Source: Phyto melanocephala
Lineage: Eukaryota; Arthropoda; Insecta; Diptera; Rhinophoridae
Length of the DNA stretch: 64,000 bases
Reading direction: 5' to 3'
NCBI GenBank assembly: GCA_941918925.1
Contig: OW799233.1
Span: forward strand, 112,899,833-112,963,832
Part shown: piece by piece, positions 1 through 11,580 of the stretch
Layout of the letters: the number at the start of each line of letters is the position of its first letter
Position numbering within the stretch: the first letter of the stretch is position 1
Notes under the pieces: generated by a model
The model's input: the letters and a program-made list of their open reading frames with translations, nothing else
The model's database searches: none
Told to the model about the DNA's origin: nothing
Made by a program: the position numbers and the translations under genes

Positions 1-1037
1 ATTTTCTGTAATCCATATAACCTAGGTGCAGTAGCAATATTAGTCTTAAGTTTGTTTCTCTCATTAATTGTAATTATATTCTGTTTAAAAAGTTCCTCCA
101 CTAAATCATTATTCTTCTTTTGCAGTCTACTTGTAGGATCCTTATTAACTAATTCATATTTCGTCATATCTCCTACAATATTCTCCATTCTCATGATATA
201 ATCTTCCCTCATTAAAGCTACAGTTGTGTTACCTTTATCTGCTTCTAAAATAAGTAAATCCCTATTAGTCCTTAAGTAATTTCTGGTAACATTAACCCTA
301 TTCATTATAAATTTATCCTTATTATTTAATTTCATCCTGTTTAAATGACTATCAACGATTGTTGTTAATTTTGTCCTAGCTATTTCCTGTTCTTCCTTAT
401 CTTGTAATGTCTGTATAAAATCCTCCCCTTCAGTTATAATACTTAACATAGGAAATTCCTCCTTTCTTATAGGTAAAGCATGTTTATGCCCAAGTGAAAG
501 AGTCCATTGTACCTCATCTGGTATATCTAAGTCAGTCTTGTTAACAAACCATTTCCTATTAAACCTAATACCAAATTCCTTACTTTGTACATTCTGCAAA
601 CAACTAAATTTCCTTATATGTAAATTCTTAATCTTTCTATTATAAGAAGATGACAATCTATCCTCATATTGTAAAAAATTCTGCATATCCTCAGTTCCTA
701 AAAATTTTCCTAAATTACCTTCTATGATCACCAACTCACCTTGAAAATGTTTCAGTAACTCATGTTTTTCTTTGATAGTTAATTTTAAAATTTTGGTGTG
801 AAAATTTGTGGTAAAGCTGCTAATACTCCGCTGAATTCTTGGAAATCTCTTTGTATTAAAAATTCCGGGAACATTCTTTGTTGAATTTGAAATAAACTTT
901 GGAATTATCCCTGCATTCCTGCATTTGATTAGAAAAGTTATTGTAGATTTCGTCCTAATCACCTTATCCCTAATACTCTTGAATCTGTTGATTAATGATC
1001 TAATTTGATGGTTCTTCTTGAAATTATTAAAAAACAT
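1..1037 (-). CDS. PLE reverse transcriptase, N-terminal part
   Basis: Open for 345 codons from an ATG at 1037 to the window edge, with no stop in this frame. An in-frame TAG lies just upstream of the ATG. PLE hallmarks are readable: LSLGHKHALPI near nt 470-505, then ADKGNTTVALMREDY near nt 200-245, and APRLYGLQK at the very edge, the start of the RT fingers region. The product should copy element RNA at a nicked target; the palm YxDD motif and the GIY-YIG nuclease would lie beyond the window. The absence of stops over a kilobase suggests a young copy. Family assignment is firm; whether it is active cannot be told. Confidence 0.85.
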   Translation of the reverse strand, partial: MFFNNFKKNHQIRSLINRFKSIRDKVIRTKSTITFLIKCRNAGIIPKFISNSTKNVPGIFNTKRFPRIQRSISSFTTNFHTKILKLTIKEKHELLKHFQGELVIIEGNLGKFLGTEDMQNFLQYEDRLSSSYNRKIKNLHIRKFSCLQNVQSKEFGIRFNRKWFVNKTDLDIPDEVQWTLSLGHKHALPIRKEEFPMLSIITEGEDFIQTLQDKEEQEIARTKLTTIVDSHLNRMKLNNKDKFIMNRVNVTRNYLRTNRDLLILEADKGNTTVALMREDYIMRMENIVGDMTKYELVNKDPTSRLQKKNNDLVEELFKQNIITINERNKLKTNIATAPRLYGLQK

Positions 1038-1115
1038 TCTCGAATTCTATTTTCTTTTCGTGCTCACTTTTTATTAATAATTATTGGTTTTTTTTTTGAC
1101 CTTTTATAATAATAT

Positions 1116-1298
1116 ATGTTCAATAGTTTTTTAAGCTTAAGGTCCTTTTAATAATAAAAAATCTTTTTGTTTTGTTTTATATTATTTGATCAATATTTCG
1201 CTACTTCTTTGTGTAGCATCATCAGGATAAACGTTTTTTTTTTTTTTTTTTTTTATTATATATTAGTTTTTTGTTGGATTTGTGTCTTGATATTTGTT
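1116..1298 (-). repeat. PLE terminal repeat, left (inverted) arm
   Basis: Near-perfect reverse complement of 1641-1810. The main difference is a longer poly-T run at about 1237-1255. It contains a hammerhead-like motif on the minus strand. Confidence 0.85.
1186..1231 (-). ncRNA. hammerhead ribozyme-like motif (PLE family A)
   Basis: On the minus strand: CTGATGA (1225-1219), one extra T, stem II GCTAC/GTAGC, GAAA (1199-1196). Then TATT, which fits a 2-bp stem III plus the cleavage base. The flanks TTTATC and GATCAA pair at five of six positions as stem I. The extra base before stem II departs from the textbook core. Confidence 0.6.
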
Positions 1299-1640
1299 AT
1301 TTTGTAAATAAATTTATAGTTTGATTAACAAAATTGAAAATAACATAAAAATTTTTTTTAAACATTTTGTCATATATAAAAAATTATACAAAAATGTAGT
1401 ATAACAAAAAATTACAATTTATATAAAAATATTAACAAAAAGTATTATAACAAAAATTGTTGAAAAAATGTTAATAGTATTATAAGAATATGTATGTGTA
1501 ATAATAGAAAAAATTTGTATAACAAAAATTCATAATTATTAAAGTATTAATAAGAATTTTATAAATTATTGTCTACAAATATTGTCTACAAAAATTCATA
1601 ATTATTAAAGTATTAATAAGAATTTTATAAATTATTGTCT

Positions 1641-1810
1641 AACAAATATCAAGACACAAATCCAACAAAAAACTAATATATAATAAAAAAAACGTTTATC
1701 CTGATGATGCTACACAAAGAAGTAGCGAAATATTGATCAAATAATATAAAACAAAACAAAAAGATTTTTTATTATTAAAAGGACCTTAAGCTTAAAAAAC
1801 TATTAAACAT
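1641..1810 (+). repeat. PLE terminal repeat, right arm
   Basis: Pairs with 1116-1298; the roughly 340 bp between the arms is AT-rich, with a short tandem duplication around 1540-1635 (TTCATAATTATTAAAGTATT twice). Confidence 0.85.
1695..1740 (+). ncRNA. hammerhead ribozyme-like motif (PLE family A)
   Basis: Same motif as in the left arm, on the plus strand: CTGATGA 1701-1707, stem II 1709-1713 with 1722-1726, GAAA 1727-1730, stem I 1695-1700 with 1735-1740 (one mismatch). PLEs are known to carry minimal type I hammerheads in their terminal repeats. Confidence 0.6.
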
Positions 1811-1860
1811 AAAATTAATTAACTTAGAAAAAATCGAAAAATAAGTTTCAAATGCATTTT

Positions 1861-2590
1861 TATACCCTTCACCACAAGGGTATATACAGCTTTGTCATTC
1901 CGTTTGTAATTTCTACAATTTGCATTTCCGACCCCGTAAAGTATATATTTTCTGAAAGCTTATGAATAGGGGAGTCGATTAAGCTCTGTCAGTCTGTCCG
2001 TCTGTCCATGTGTTGGTTGAAATCAACTTTTAGAAGCAACTATATGTTCCTTAGAACTGTATATGGTATCAATCTCTTGGAAATATCCAGAAATGAATCG
2101 CTATTGAAATTCAGCACGATCGCCCCATAACTTTCTGAGATATGAGCAAAAAACCACGACCACCTCGTTTTTTTTCACAATTACAGGAACAACCTACATA
2201 CATATTGGTTAAAGTAAACGTGGCATCGAATTACAGCTGAGCCAAAAAAATTTTATTTTATTTTATTTAATATATTATTTATATTTTATTATTTTTTTTT
2301 TTTATATATTTTTTTAATTTAAAAAAAAAAATTTTTTTTTTTTAAAAATTTCTAAAAAAATTTTTTAAAATTCTTTTTTAATTTTTTTTGAAATTTTTTT
2401 ATTTTTTATTTTTATTTTTAATATGTTTTTTTTTTGTAATTTATTTTTTTTTTTTTTTTGTATGTTTTTTACATGTATGTACGTATTTTATATGAAATGA
2501 ATGGTGATACAAACAATTGTAATTGCATGACTACACGTTGTAAAAGATATATAAGATTCGGCACGGCCGAATATAGCACTGTTGCTTGTT
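1861..2590 (+). mobile_element. mini-me/DINE-1-like element, family 1
   Basis: Starts TATACCCTTCACC, includes TTTGTCATTCCGTTTG, a GTCTGTCCGTCTGTCC run ((GTCY)n), a GGCATCGAATT..GCTGAGCC block, about 230 bp of pure A/T, and ends with the hairpin ATTCGGCACGGCCGAAT followed by ATAGCAC..GCTTG. Non-autonomous, no protein. Such elements are regarded as Helentron relatives in flies. Confidence 0.75.
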
Positions 2591-3576
2591 TTTTTTATTC
2601 AAATAAATGTAAAATGTATTGAATGTATTGCTAACAGTGGTATGTATTTTTTTACAGATATAATATTTTTGAACCACATACATTTGTATTATTTGCCTAT
2701 TGCACAAAAATATAATCAACAATGGGCGATGTATGATGTATGTATGTGATGACTACATAGTTGTAAGTGCGTAGGCATGCTTGTGTTATACATACATATA
2801 CATACTTGTAGAAATTCTGTGTTTTTACACATATTTTGTATTCCCTTAAGTGCTATTATGCGCACAACTGTGGTAAAAATTTACTGCCAATGATATATAC
2901 CGTAAATATAAGCTTAATGTAGTAAAAAAAAAAGGTCGAACATCACCTAGAACTTTTTTAATGGATAATTTTCGATTCATATATCTATATATATACTTTT
3001 CCCGGTATAAACTAATGCGACAGCGATTTCATATATGTATATATTTTTTGACAACCATTACGCCCATATATTTGAATCATCCTACTGTATATATGTATGT
3101 ATACTTTACAGTACAAAGACAAGGTTTTATATACTTTGACTTATATTTTTCTCTACCCAAACTCTATTACTTTCATTTTTAATTTTGTATGCCGCTCTTC
3201 CTCTTTATAAACTGACTACAAACTAAACACTGCAAACTACACTGTTTCTTATAAATTAATAAAAAAGTTTATTTTAAGAGAATCATTACAATGGTAAAAT
3301 AAAAATAAAACGAAAATTTTAAAACAGTTATAAAAAATAAAGAATTTACTAAAAAATTAAATCGGAAATTTATAAAAAATTCTGTACGAAACAACAAGTT
3401 ATCAAATTAAAATTTATTTTATTATATAAAAATGGTCCATTGAGAAAATATTATTATTATTTTATAAATACAAAAAAAAATATTCTATATAAAAAATATT
3501 TTGTTGAAAATTCCTATATTCAATTCAATACTAACTTCAATACTTAGAAATGGTTTAAACACTACACCATTTACAA
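2591..3576. other. AT-rich intron, no gene seen
   Basis: AT-rich sequence with scattered TATG/CATA runs. No coding or repeat signal I can support. Confidence 0.5.
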
Positions 3577-4037
3577 TTGTATTTCAGAAGTTTCCAATTG
3601 TATTTCAGAAACTTCTAATTGTATTTCAGAAATTTCCATTTATATTTCAGAAATTTCTAATTATATATCAGAAATTTCTAATTATATTTCAGAAATTTCC
3701 ATTTATATTTCAGTAGAAATTTCTGAAATACAAATAGAAATTTCTGAAATACAAATAGAAATTTCTGAAATACAAATAGAAATTTCTGAAATACATTTGG
3801 AAAGTTCTAAAATACAATTAGAAATTTCTGCAATACAATTGGAAAATTCTGAAATACAAATAGAAATTTCTGAAACACTAATTGAAATTTCTGAAATATA
3901 ATTGGAAATTTCTGAAATATAAATTGAAATTTCTGAAATATAATTAGAAATTTCTAAAATATAAATGGAAATTTTTGAAATACATTTAGAAATTTTATTA
4001 AATACAACTGGAAATTTCTGAAATACAATTGGAAATG
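3577..4037. repeat. GAAATTTC minisatellite with orientation switch
   Basis: About twenty imperfect copies of a 21-22 bp unit, GAAATTTCTGAAATACAATT. Units at 3577-3713 read on the minus strand and those from 3714 on the plus strand, so the array can fold into a long hairpin centred near 3714. An open frame at 3501-3716 is only the repeat read through. Confidence 0.85.
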
Positions 4038-4260
4038 GTGTAGTCCTTCATGAATAGACACTTTTTACTTTGCACATAAAAACAACCGTAGGAAGTAGCA
4101 AAACATGACATCAGTTTTACTACGTACTGCATTCACACAAACACCTTATTAAAGTTGTAGCAACTACAGCAGCAGCCGTTGTTGTTGTTGTTGTATATAT
4201 ACCCGTTTTGTATGAATGAGCATTTTATTTTCTATTTGTCTAATGTTTCTTTACACTTAC

Positions 4261-4509
4261 CTTATGGTATCACAATTAATACGATTCCAACGAGTTGTAT
4301 GATGATACAGTGAAAGTTTATTGCCCACAATTGGAAAAGTTTTGTACGTAATTAAAAGTTCCATAATAGCTTCTAAACAAAGACTACGTATTTGAAATTG
4401 TTCTTGTTGGTCCACCATATTTTCGTCATAAACTTTATTGATTAAAAGTAAAAATGTCATAAAATATTCTTCAAATTGTTGACGTGTTGTGAAACCAAAA
4501 ATTGATAAT
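4261..4509 (-). CDS. htt: huntingtin exon (14th and last in window)
   Basis: Acceptor TTTATAG before 4509, donor GTAAGT after 4261. It begins by completing an AGA codon split with the previous exon and ends in phase 2. It reads RLSIFGFTTRQQFEEYF, matching the human RINTLGWTSRTQFEETW segment near the C-terminal HEAT domain, then FPIVGNK matching VPVAGN. This is one of the strongest anchors for the gene call. The next exon would lie left of the window. Confidence 0.92.
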
Positions 4510-5000
4510 CTATAAATGTATAATAAAAACGAGAGGAAGATATACATTAATATAACATACGTAATATATTGCATATAAATAGATAAAGATGAAATATGTA
4601 ATAAAATAGTACTTGTGTATAAAACTAGACAAGTAAACAAATTTTCCGATTTCGCTGATGTTTTTTCTCTTGTTGTTAAACTTAAAATATTAAGAGACAA
4701 ATGAAGGCATTGGACATTTTGCTCGAGAATTTTGTGATGTGCTTGTGATTCCCAGATATGACGAGAAGTCGCCACCTACATATATCGTGCGAGAGACTTT
4801 TTCTTGTCTGGTGAATAACCTCAATAAGGCGAAAGAATAGAACTAGCTCACAATTTAACGTCAAAGTTTTTATATTGAAATAATTATAACTGCAATTAGG
4901 ACGCATTTGTTTTCTTCAATTACTCCTCTTATGAGCATACGCCTTCCACAAGGCATTTTGTTTTGCCTTGTTGGCATTTTGTTAATTTTTTGTTTTTTTT

Positions 5001-6158
5001 TATACCCACCACCAAAAATGGTGTGGGGGTATATATTTATTTTGTCATTCCGTTTGTAACATCGATATATTCAAAGCTAATAATATTTTTTAACTACCTC
5101 TGCCTATCAAATTATACTCTTTAGTTTTCGTAAAAATACAATATTGTATTAAACAAGTAAAAGCGCTATATTCGGCCGTGCCGAATCTTATATACCCTTC
5201 ACAACGTGTAGTCATGCAATAACAGTAAATTCACGTATGTATGTTAAAAAAACAAAAAAAAAAAAAATAAAAAAAAAATTTTAAAAAAAAATTAAAAAAA
5301 AAAATTATTATATACATTTATAATATATATAAAACAAAAAAAAAAATAAAAAAAAATTTAAAAAAAAAATTAAAAAAAAAATAATAATAAAAATATATAT
5401 AATATATTAAATAAAAAATAAAAAAAAAAATAAAAAAAAAAATAAAAAAAAATTAAAAAAAAAATTTTTAAAAAATTAAAAAAAAAAATTTTTTGGCTCA
5501 GTTGGGATTCGATGCCACGTTTTCCCTAACCAGTATACACGTTTGTATGTATGTATGTTGTTGTTGTAATGTTGTTTTTGTGAAAAGAAAATCGAGGTGG
5601 TCGTGGGTTTTTGCTCATATCTCAGTTGTTTATGAACCGATGTTTCTGATTTTCAATACCGATCTACTCCCGAATATTTCTGATATTTTAATACCTTACC
5701 CGGGTCCAACCTATGTCGGGGGGCTTCAAAAAGTTGATTTCAACATACACACGGACAGACTGACAGGGCTTAATCGACTCCCCTATTCATAAGCTTTCAG
5801 AAAATATATACTTTATGGGGTCGGAAATGAAAATTGTAGAAATTTCACACGGAATGACAAACCTATATATACCCTTTTTCACTGTGTGAAGGGTATAAAG
5901 AAAGAGTGAATGATATCAATTTTAATGTAGAAATACTTAAGGTTTCATTGTAAGACTAAATTTAAGGAAATAAATTAATAGAAAATTAATAGAAAAGTTG
6001 CACAAAGAAAGCAATACATATTTATTCTGTATATAAAGGAATTATTCCATAGCGATTACTGTTACTAACAAAATAATAAATTTTTTACTTCAAAAGTACA
6101 AAAAACTGGTGGTGGGTATCAAAAATTCGGCACAGCCGAAGAAAGCTCTCTTATTTGT
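5001..6158 (+). mobile_element. mini-me-like element, family 2, split
   Basis: Begins TATACCCACCACC and ends GGTGGGTATC then hairpin ATTCGGCACAGCCGAA and a CTCTTATTTG tail. Interrupted by a family 1 copy at 5154-5897. Confidence 0.7.
5154..5897 (-). mobile_element. mini-me/DINE-1-like element, family 1, nested
   Basis: Complete copy on the minus strand: hairpin at about 5173, A/T block 5248-5490, TGGCTCAGTTGGGATTCGAT block, GACAGAC run, GGGTATA at 5891-5897. An open frame at 5493-5792 recurs in other copies of the element and is not a gene. Confidence 0.8.
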
Positions 6159-6617
6159 TTTTTCATATAAATAGATGATTAGTCTATTCTAGCCTGACCA
6201 ATGATGTTACTGTCTGCAATTTGGTTGATTCATTTTGGTTAGATTTTTCTGGAAATGGTCAAAGCCTCTCAATTAAAAACTCAAACAGCGCGATAAAATT
6301 GTTTTTCTTTACTGGAAACCGAACTACGATACTTCGACTTAAAAATCAACGAATTGACTAGTATACTTTAACTAAATACTACAACAATTACTACGCTACC
6401 CCACATAAAGCAGACGTAAAATAAATAAATTATAAACAATATCGGGTGAGAGTGTTAAGGTCACCCTATTACTTTATTTTAATGAGACTTGTGAAGAAAT
6501 ATGAAGAAATGACATGTATTTCTTAACTTTTTTTAATTTTGCGAAAAAAAATGAAATTTTTCTTAAATTATTACTCTATTCTTACTCTCTTAAATAATGA
6601 AGCAAAAATACCTTTAC

Positions 6618-6889
6618 CTTTTAACAAAACTCTTTAATATATCGACATCGCTAAGGCTTTCAATGGGTATAATTGGCAACATTGAATTGCTGTTGGTTGG
6701 TTTTGCCATAGATGTTTTAGCTGATGCGGCTGATTGACTTTTATGCGAAGGAGATGTTGTTGGTGATGTAGATGTGCTCTGACAGGCTAATAAACGTTCC
6801 TGCTGCTGTATAATTTCATATGGTGTTACAGCCAAAGCATAGAACAGATTTAATCTCAAAGATGAAATTGAAATTGATAACAAAGTGTG
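6618..6889 (-). CDS. htt: huntingtin exon (13th)
   Basis: Acceptor follows a pyrimidine tract ending TTCTTCTAG; donor GTAAAG after 6618, phase 2. Starts HTLLSISISSLRLNLFYALAV, aligning with human [20 protein letters not shown], then a Ser/Thr-rich linker (STSTSPTTSPSHKSQ) and a conserved tail ending DILKSFVK. Intron to the previous exon is only 218 bp. The linker is low-complexity and probably disordered. Confidence 0.9.
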
Positions 6890-7107
6890 CTAGAAGAAGT
6901 AGAAGAAAATAAAGACAAATAAAAGTTTCAATTTTAAACGACATGATTACTTTTGCTACATAGAGACTGAATGCTCCTCTCAAAAGATATACATGCATAC
7001 GTAGTGTAATTGAGGCAATATTCGAATAAATAAAATAATAAATACTTTTGTTTGAAGATAAAATTGTTTAGAACGAAAATGTATTTATGTGTACGTATTA
7101 AACTTAC

Positions 7108-8523
7108 CAATGATATGAAATCAAACTGGTTATTTATGCCTTTAAGGTTTAAAACATTAACGTTTGATAAATCTAAAACCGACGATGATGATGATGATGA
7201 TGGTGATGACGTTGTCGACCCAAAACCACCAAAGGAAGCTGTATTGTTGTAGTATTCACCACCAAAACAAATGCCTTTATCGTTGTTGCCAATTTTAGTT
7301 TCAATTAATTTTCCAAGAAATATAACTTTTGAATTGTATTCTGCCTTTAGCCAAGATTCATTTTCGAAACTTTTTTCTTCATTTTGATGCTGCTCATGTT
7401 TATGGTCTTGCTGTTGCTGTTGTTTATTTGAACATTTCGTTGAAGACCTCAAAGCATTTTTATATTTCCTATAGAATAAAGTATTTTCCAATAACAAAGA
7501 ACCCGACAAAACAACAACATCAAGGATTAAGCAAATAATTTTATTTAGTTCACACTTTGTCAGTGGCAAGCATGATTCAATTGAATTTGACACACCCATA
7601 CCCGTACCGACTTTTCCACTAGATGTTGTTGAAGTTTTGTTCAATGTCTGCTGTTGTTGTTTTTGCTGTTGGTTGAGTGCATACCAAATGCATTTTTGAT
7701 GTAGCAATATATCAATGCACTGGAGAGACACGGTTATACAATTTCTTTCTTCATGGGTTAGTAAAAGTGGTGATACAAGCAAAGTATGCCGCCCATACAA
7801 TATGCCTTTAATACATTGACAACAATAACCCATGAATCGCACTAGTGTTATTACATATTCCGGTCGCAACAAGTGTTCATTTACGAATTTATCAATGAAT
7901 TTCGATTCAATGTAAATTAGTGCTGTCACCTCAATTTGTTTAATGTTTTCCATTAATGCCATTACAGCTTCACATAAATGTATAGTGGTGTTGATGGTGT
8001 CGGACGTAATGGGTAAAGGGATGCCATCATTATTTGTAGAATCACTGCCAATACAGACACCGACATCCACACCACCACCACCAATAATACTATCGACAAT
8101 ACTACTAGGGCTGCCTTTAACAACTGTTGCTGGCTGTTGTTTATTATTGTTTTCACTTAAATTGTTGTTGTTAGTTTGAATGCCACTAACATCGCTGCCG
8201 TCACTTTTAAGTATCGTCGTCGTTTGTTGTTGCTGTTGTCGTTGCAGCATTTCAACAATACGTGTCATAAGCTGTGTTAGTGCAACGCGCGCTAATGGAT
8301 TCGGTTGCATATAGTGTATATGTGGATTATATTGTATACAATTGTTGCGAAATGTTTGCAACATTGCCTGTAGTGAGCTGGAAATTGAATGCCTTAATAT
8401 ACGCGTTGCATCAAAATTGCCATTATTGAATATCTTTTGTAGCTTATTTTCCGATTGTATCTCTAGAAGGATTTTCACTATTTGTTGCGGATTATAGTTG
8501 TTTTGTGCCGAGAATTTAATTAA
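7108..8523 (-). CDS. htt: huntingtin exon (12th, 1416 nt)
   Basis: Acceptor ATTACAG before 8523, donor GTAAGT after 7108, both phase 0, 472 codons. Begins LIKFSAQNNYNPQQIV. Conserved helical blocks: HYMQPNPLARVALTQLMTRI, LCEAVMALMENIKQIEVTAL and GILYGRHTLLVSPLLLTHEE, which correspond to human HEAT helices around LPAEPAAYWSKLNDLF and KFVVATLEALSWHL. Between them are linkers rich in Gln (three runs of about five, near 8235, 7655 and 7410), Asn and Ser (near 7185-7210). The largest exon in the window. Confidence 0.92.
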
Positions 8524-8924
8524 CTGTAATAGTATGGAAAGCAAAATTAATAAAAAAAATCTACGTAAATAAAAAATCACACTGACATATAGTACAATAT
8601 AAAAGGTTTTTTTATATGTATGTAGCGTCTGTGGCACAAATATTGTTGGTGCAACTACAATACATAAAGTTTGTAGTGAGTCGCATTGGAAAATCTACTA
8701 GATCTAATATTTATTTATTAAACTCGATGTCGTTTTGTTTGATTTTGTATTTTTATTAGAATTATAAGATGATAAAAATTTAGTCTCGAAGTACGTGTTA
8801 AAAAAAGAAAATTATTATAAAATAACTGCTAAACGATTAATGTTTAATCTTTGTTTTGATCTCCATTTTTATTTTATTTGCCATCATTGTGATATGTACT
8901 TAATTTAAATGATGAGGTCAAAAG

Positions 8925-9590
8925 GAGTGCATGAAATATATTTGCGACAAGTTTAATTTAATTTATGGATGTGAACTGTTTGCAAACTGTGATTCAGTTA
9001 GCAAAAGAAAATTAAATAACTTATTCAACAATATTCTGAGATATGTGTACGGTATAAGACGTTTTGATCGGGTTTCATTCGTTTCCAACAGTCTGTATGG
9101 AGTCTCTTTTGAAAATCTTTTGAAAATCCGAACACTTATTTTTTTACACAGAGTGATAAACACTGAAACCCCAAAATATTTATTTGAGAAGATACGTTTT
9201 TTTCAATCTCAAAGGAACCATAATATTATAATTCCACGACATCAAATCTTAGTCCCCGAATGGCAGTTTTTTATTCATGCAGCTCGTCTTTGGAACACTC
9301 TACCACCAAATCAACAACTAAATCGTAATGCTAACAGTTTCAAAATGTTTTTATATAACTTTTTTTCATAATTGCTCTTGTTTTTTTTTTTTTTTTTTTT
9401 TTTTATTTATATGACTTATATTCTTTATAATTGCATTTTTTCTTTATATTTTATTTTTTATTTTTTTGTTATAATTATACATATGTAGTTAAATATTATT
9501 GTAACATTTTACGCTCCTGTACTGTAATTATAAGACATTGTCTTGTTGTACAGGAAATGAAAATAAATAAATGAAATAAATAAATAAAAT
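8925..9590 (+). mobile_element. LINE 3' end, 5'-truncated
   Basis: The frame to 9369 encodes the C-terminus of a non-LTR reverse-transcriptase polyprotein. Tell-tale segments are NILRYVYGIRRFDRV, FENLLKIRTLIFLHRVI, PRHQILVPEWQFF and AARLWNTLPPNQQ. After the stop at 9369-9371 comes a 3' UTR ending CTTGTTGTACAGGAAATG and an (AAATA)n tail at about 9558-9590. Typical dead-on-arrival LINE copy; clade not assigned. Confidence 0.8.
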
Positions 9591-9851
9591 TTTACGGTTA
9601 AAACTTTTTATTATAAACATAATATTGACACTTTGTTTATGTTTGTAATTATTCCGCACTAGCTGAACTAAACCACGAAGTTCGATTTTGCAATTTATTT
9701 CAGCAAAATACATACAATGTTGTTATCTATTCGACTTAGTTAATATCTATTGCCATTTTTGTAAAAAATTTTAAAGGTTTATAAAAAGAGTTTTTAACTA
9801 CATAATTTCCTTTTGAAATAGGATTTTTAAGCCTCTCATAAAGTATAAGGT

Positions 9852-9910
9852 CCGTATTCATAAAAAATATTTTAGGTTTATTAAACCTAAAATATTTTTT
9901 ATGAATACGG
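9852..9910. repeat. 59-bp perfect palindrome with 1-nt loop
   Basis: Arms of 29 bp (9852-9880 and 9882-9910) are exact reverse complements, starting CCGTATTCAT and meeting at GGTTTA-T-TAAACC. Could be a tiny fold-back element or MITE pair. Confidence 0.9.
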
Positions 9911-9918
9911 CCCTAAGT

Positions 9919-10172
9919 ATATATCTGTGGCTTGGAGCCACAGAAGAGCCAATGTCACTTTTTTGCTCTTTTGAGTTGCATTAGATTTGTTTCCTTGCTC
10001 TATTTCATAATGGTAAAACAGCTAAAGTCATACTTAACCCAGAACAGCTTCATAAATAAAATGCTAGCCAATGTCACTATGAAAGCATCTATATAAGTTC
10101 AAGTTCAATTCCAATTTTCTCAAAAGTACATATTTTGACACTGGCCCTTTTAGCTCCAAGCCACAGATATAT
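9919..10172. mobile_element. MITE-like inverted-repeat element
   Basis: About 18-bp terminal inverted repeats (TATCTGTGGCTTGGAGC at the left, its complement at 10153-10170). Left end itself folds (CTGTGGCT/AGCCACAG). About 250 bp, no coding capacity. Confidence 0.65.
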
Positions 10173-11141
10173 TGTGTAGGTTTATAATTATTACTTTAAA
10201 TTTGAAATATTTATCCTACCATGCAGATATATTATAGGTAAGTTTGACTTTTAATACATTTTAGTTTTAAATCGAATTACGGAGTAACCACCCGTGGTCT
10301 TATAAGCGTTAAATATTATTTGAATAGATTTGCATGGTTGCTAGATAAAAGCTAGAAAAATATCGATACAGGATGAAATATTTTAGGGGACATCATTTAC
10401 ATCTTAATTATTCATAACATACGCGATGCAAACAGCTGACCGTATAAGTTATTGAAACTAATATATTTTAATTCATATTACGTATACGTATTATGTAGAC
10501 TAACAGTCAAGCGTAAAAATTTGGAAGTAGTGCAAAGCGAATTACATTTTCATTAAATGTCTTCCAAAATGCGAAATAATTTATTCATGTAAACAAAGGG
10601 TACATTCGTAAATGCTGCAAATTTGTGCATCACTGCGGCAGTAATGCCAAATGTAGTTGCTGATGCGCGATCAGCTGTTGCAGATGCATTGCAGCTGCTT
10701 AACAACTACGTAAAGTTTGCTTTTTGGAACGTTCTGCAAAAAATATAAAATGTTATCCAAAATAGTAATAGCAAATTTTAATGAAAATGTTGATGTTAAA
10801 AGCGACAACTTTTTTTTAAATTATAAAAAAGAAATAAATAGGAACAAGATGAAACGACTTCTGATTATAAGAAATAAACTAAAAGTTAAAAGAAGGTTGA
10901 TTCCTAAAATCAAAATATAATAAAAAAAACCTAAAAAATATAAGCGAATTTAATTTAAATAAGTAATTGTTGTTTAATGCTACTAACTTCTCCATTGTAT
11001 GTATACCCGATCACTATTGCATCAGAAACTTAACTATTGTCATATTTGCAGAAATTTGCGGCAGCACTGCAACTGTTTGCAAAAACTGTTTGTTTGTTTG
11101 TTTGTTTGTTTTGACGCTTAAAAGTGCTGTCAAAGGTTGGA
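10173..11141. other. intron sequence, no gene seen
   Basis: AT-rich with several TGCAGC/GCAACT-type short repeats near 10600-10710 and a (TTTG)n run at 11089-11111. No supported gene. Confidence 0.45.
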
Positions 11142-11580
11142 CGACTTCCTAAACGCAAGTTGCAATGCATATTCACAATGCATACACTTCGTAAACGCAT
11201 ATGTAAACTTTTTAGCAATGTCCAATGTTCCTAATCGTTTGGCAACTCATTTTACTAAGTATCAGCTGTTAAAATCGCGCATCATTTTTACTTTGTATGC
11301 AAACATTTGAGCTGCAATGACTGAGTTAGTATTTTCTTTGTTTATTTTTAATAAATTATTTATAATTGATAGAGTTTATTTAAATCACAGACTAATAATT
11401 TAAATAATTAAACACTTTATATTGCAGAGACAAAAAGTGGATCCATGAGCGTTCCTAAATGCCGATAAAACTCAAAAAAACATCTCTGCAACGCAAGGTT
11501 GCACTTAAGACATGTTTAGCATTGCATACGCATTTTTTTTTTTTTTAAATAATGAATTGCAACTTGCGTTTAGGAAGTCG
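11142..11580. mobile_element. possible MITE with 25-bp inverted repeats
   Basis: 11142-11166 and 11556-11580 are perfect reverse complements (CGACTTCCTAAACGCAAGTT...). Interior has no open frame. Element limits and target duplication unresolved. Confidence 0.5.

Larger units (their letters stand above)
1..1810 (-). mobile_element. Penelope-like element (PLE), truncated by window edge
   Basis: A reverse-transcriptase reading frame (1-1037) is followed upstream by two inverted repeats, 1116-1298 and 1641-1810, which are almost identical apart from poly-T length and a few substitutions. This is the arrangement of Penelope-like retroelements, whose terminal repeats (pLTRs) can lie in inverted order at the 5' side. 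Each arm carries a hammerhead-like motif. The element lies in an intron downstream of the last htt exon seen and continues past position 1. Confidence 0.85.

Noticed and set aside
3501..3716. 71-codon open frame with repeated FQKF
   Set aside because: Simple read-through of the 21-bp minisatellite.
3577..4037. Heat-shock elements (GAAnnTTCnnGAA) in the minisatellite
   Set aside because: GAAATTTCTGAA has the third block one base out of register.
5493..5792. 99-codon frame, repeated at 45950-46273
   Set aside because: The repeat of the same frame is due to two copies of one non-coding element, not a gene family.
7943..8179. Plus-strand open frames opposite htt exons (also 27790-28158, 37138-37398)
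   Set aside because: Shadows of minus-strand exons.
8931..9371. Independent host gene
   Set aside because: Peptide motifs and the (AAATA)n tail show a truncated LINE.
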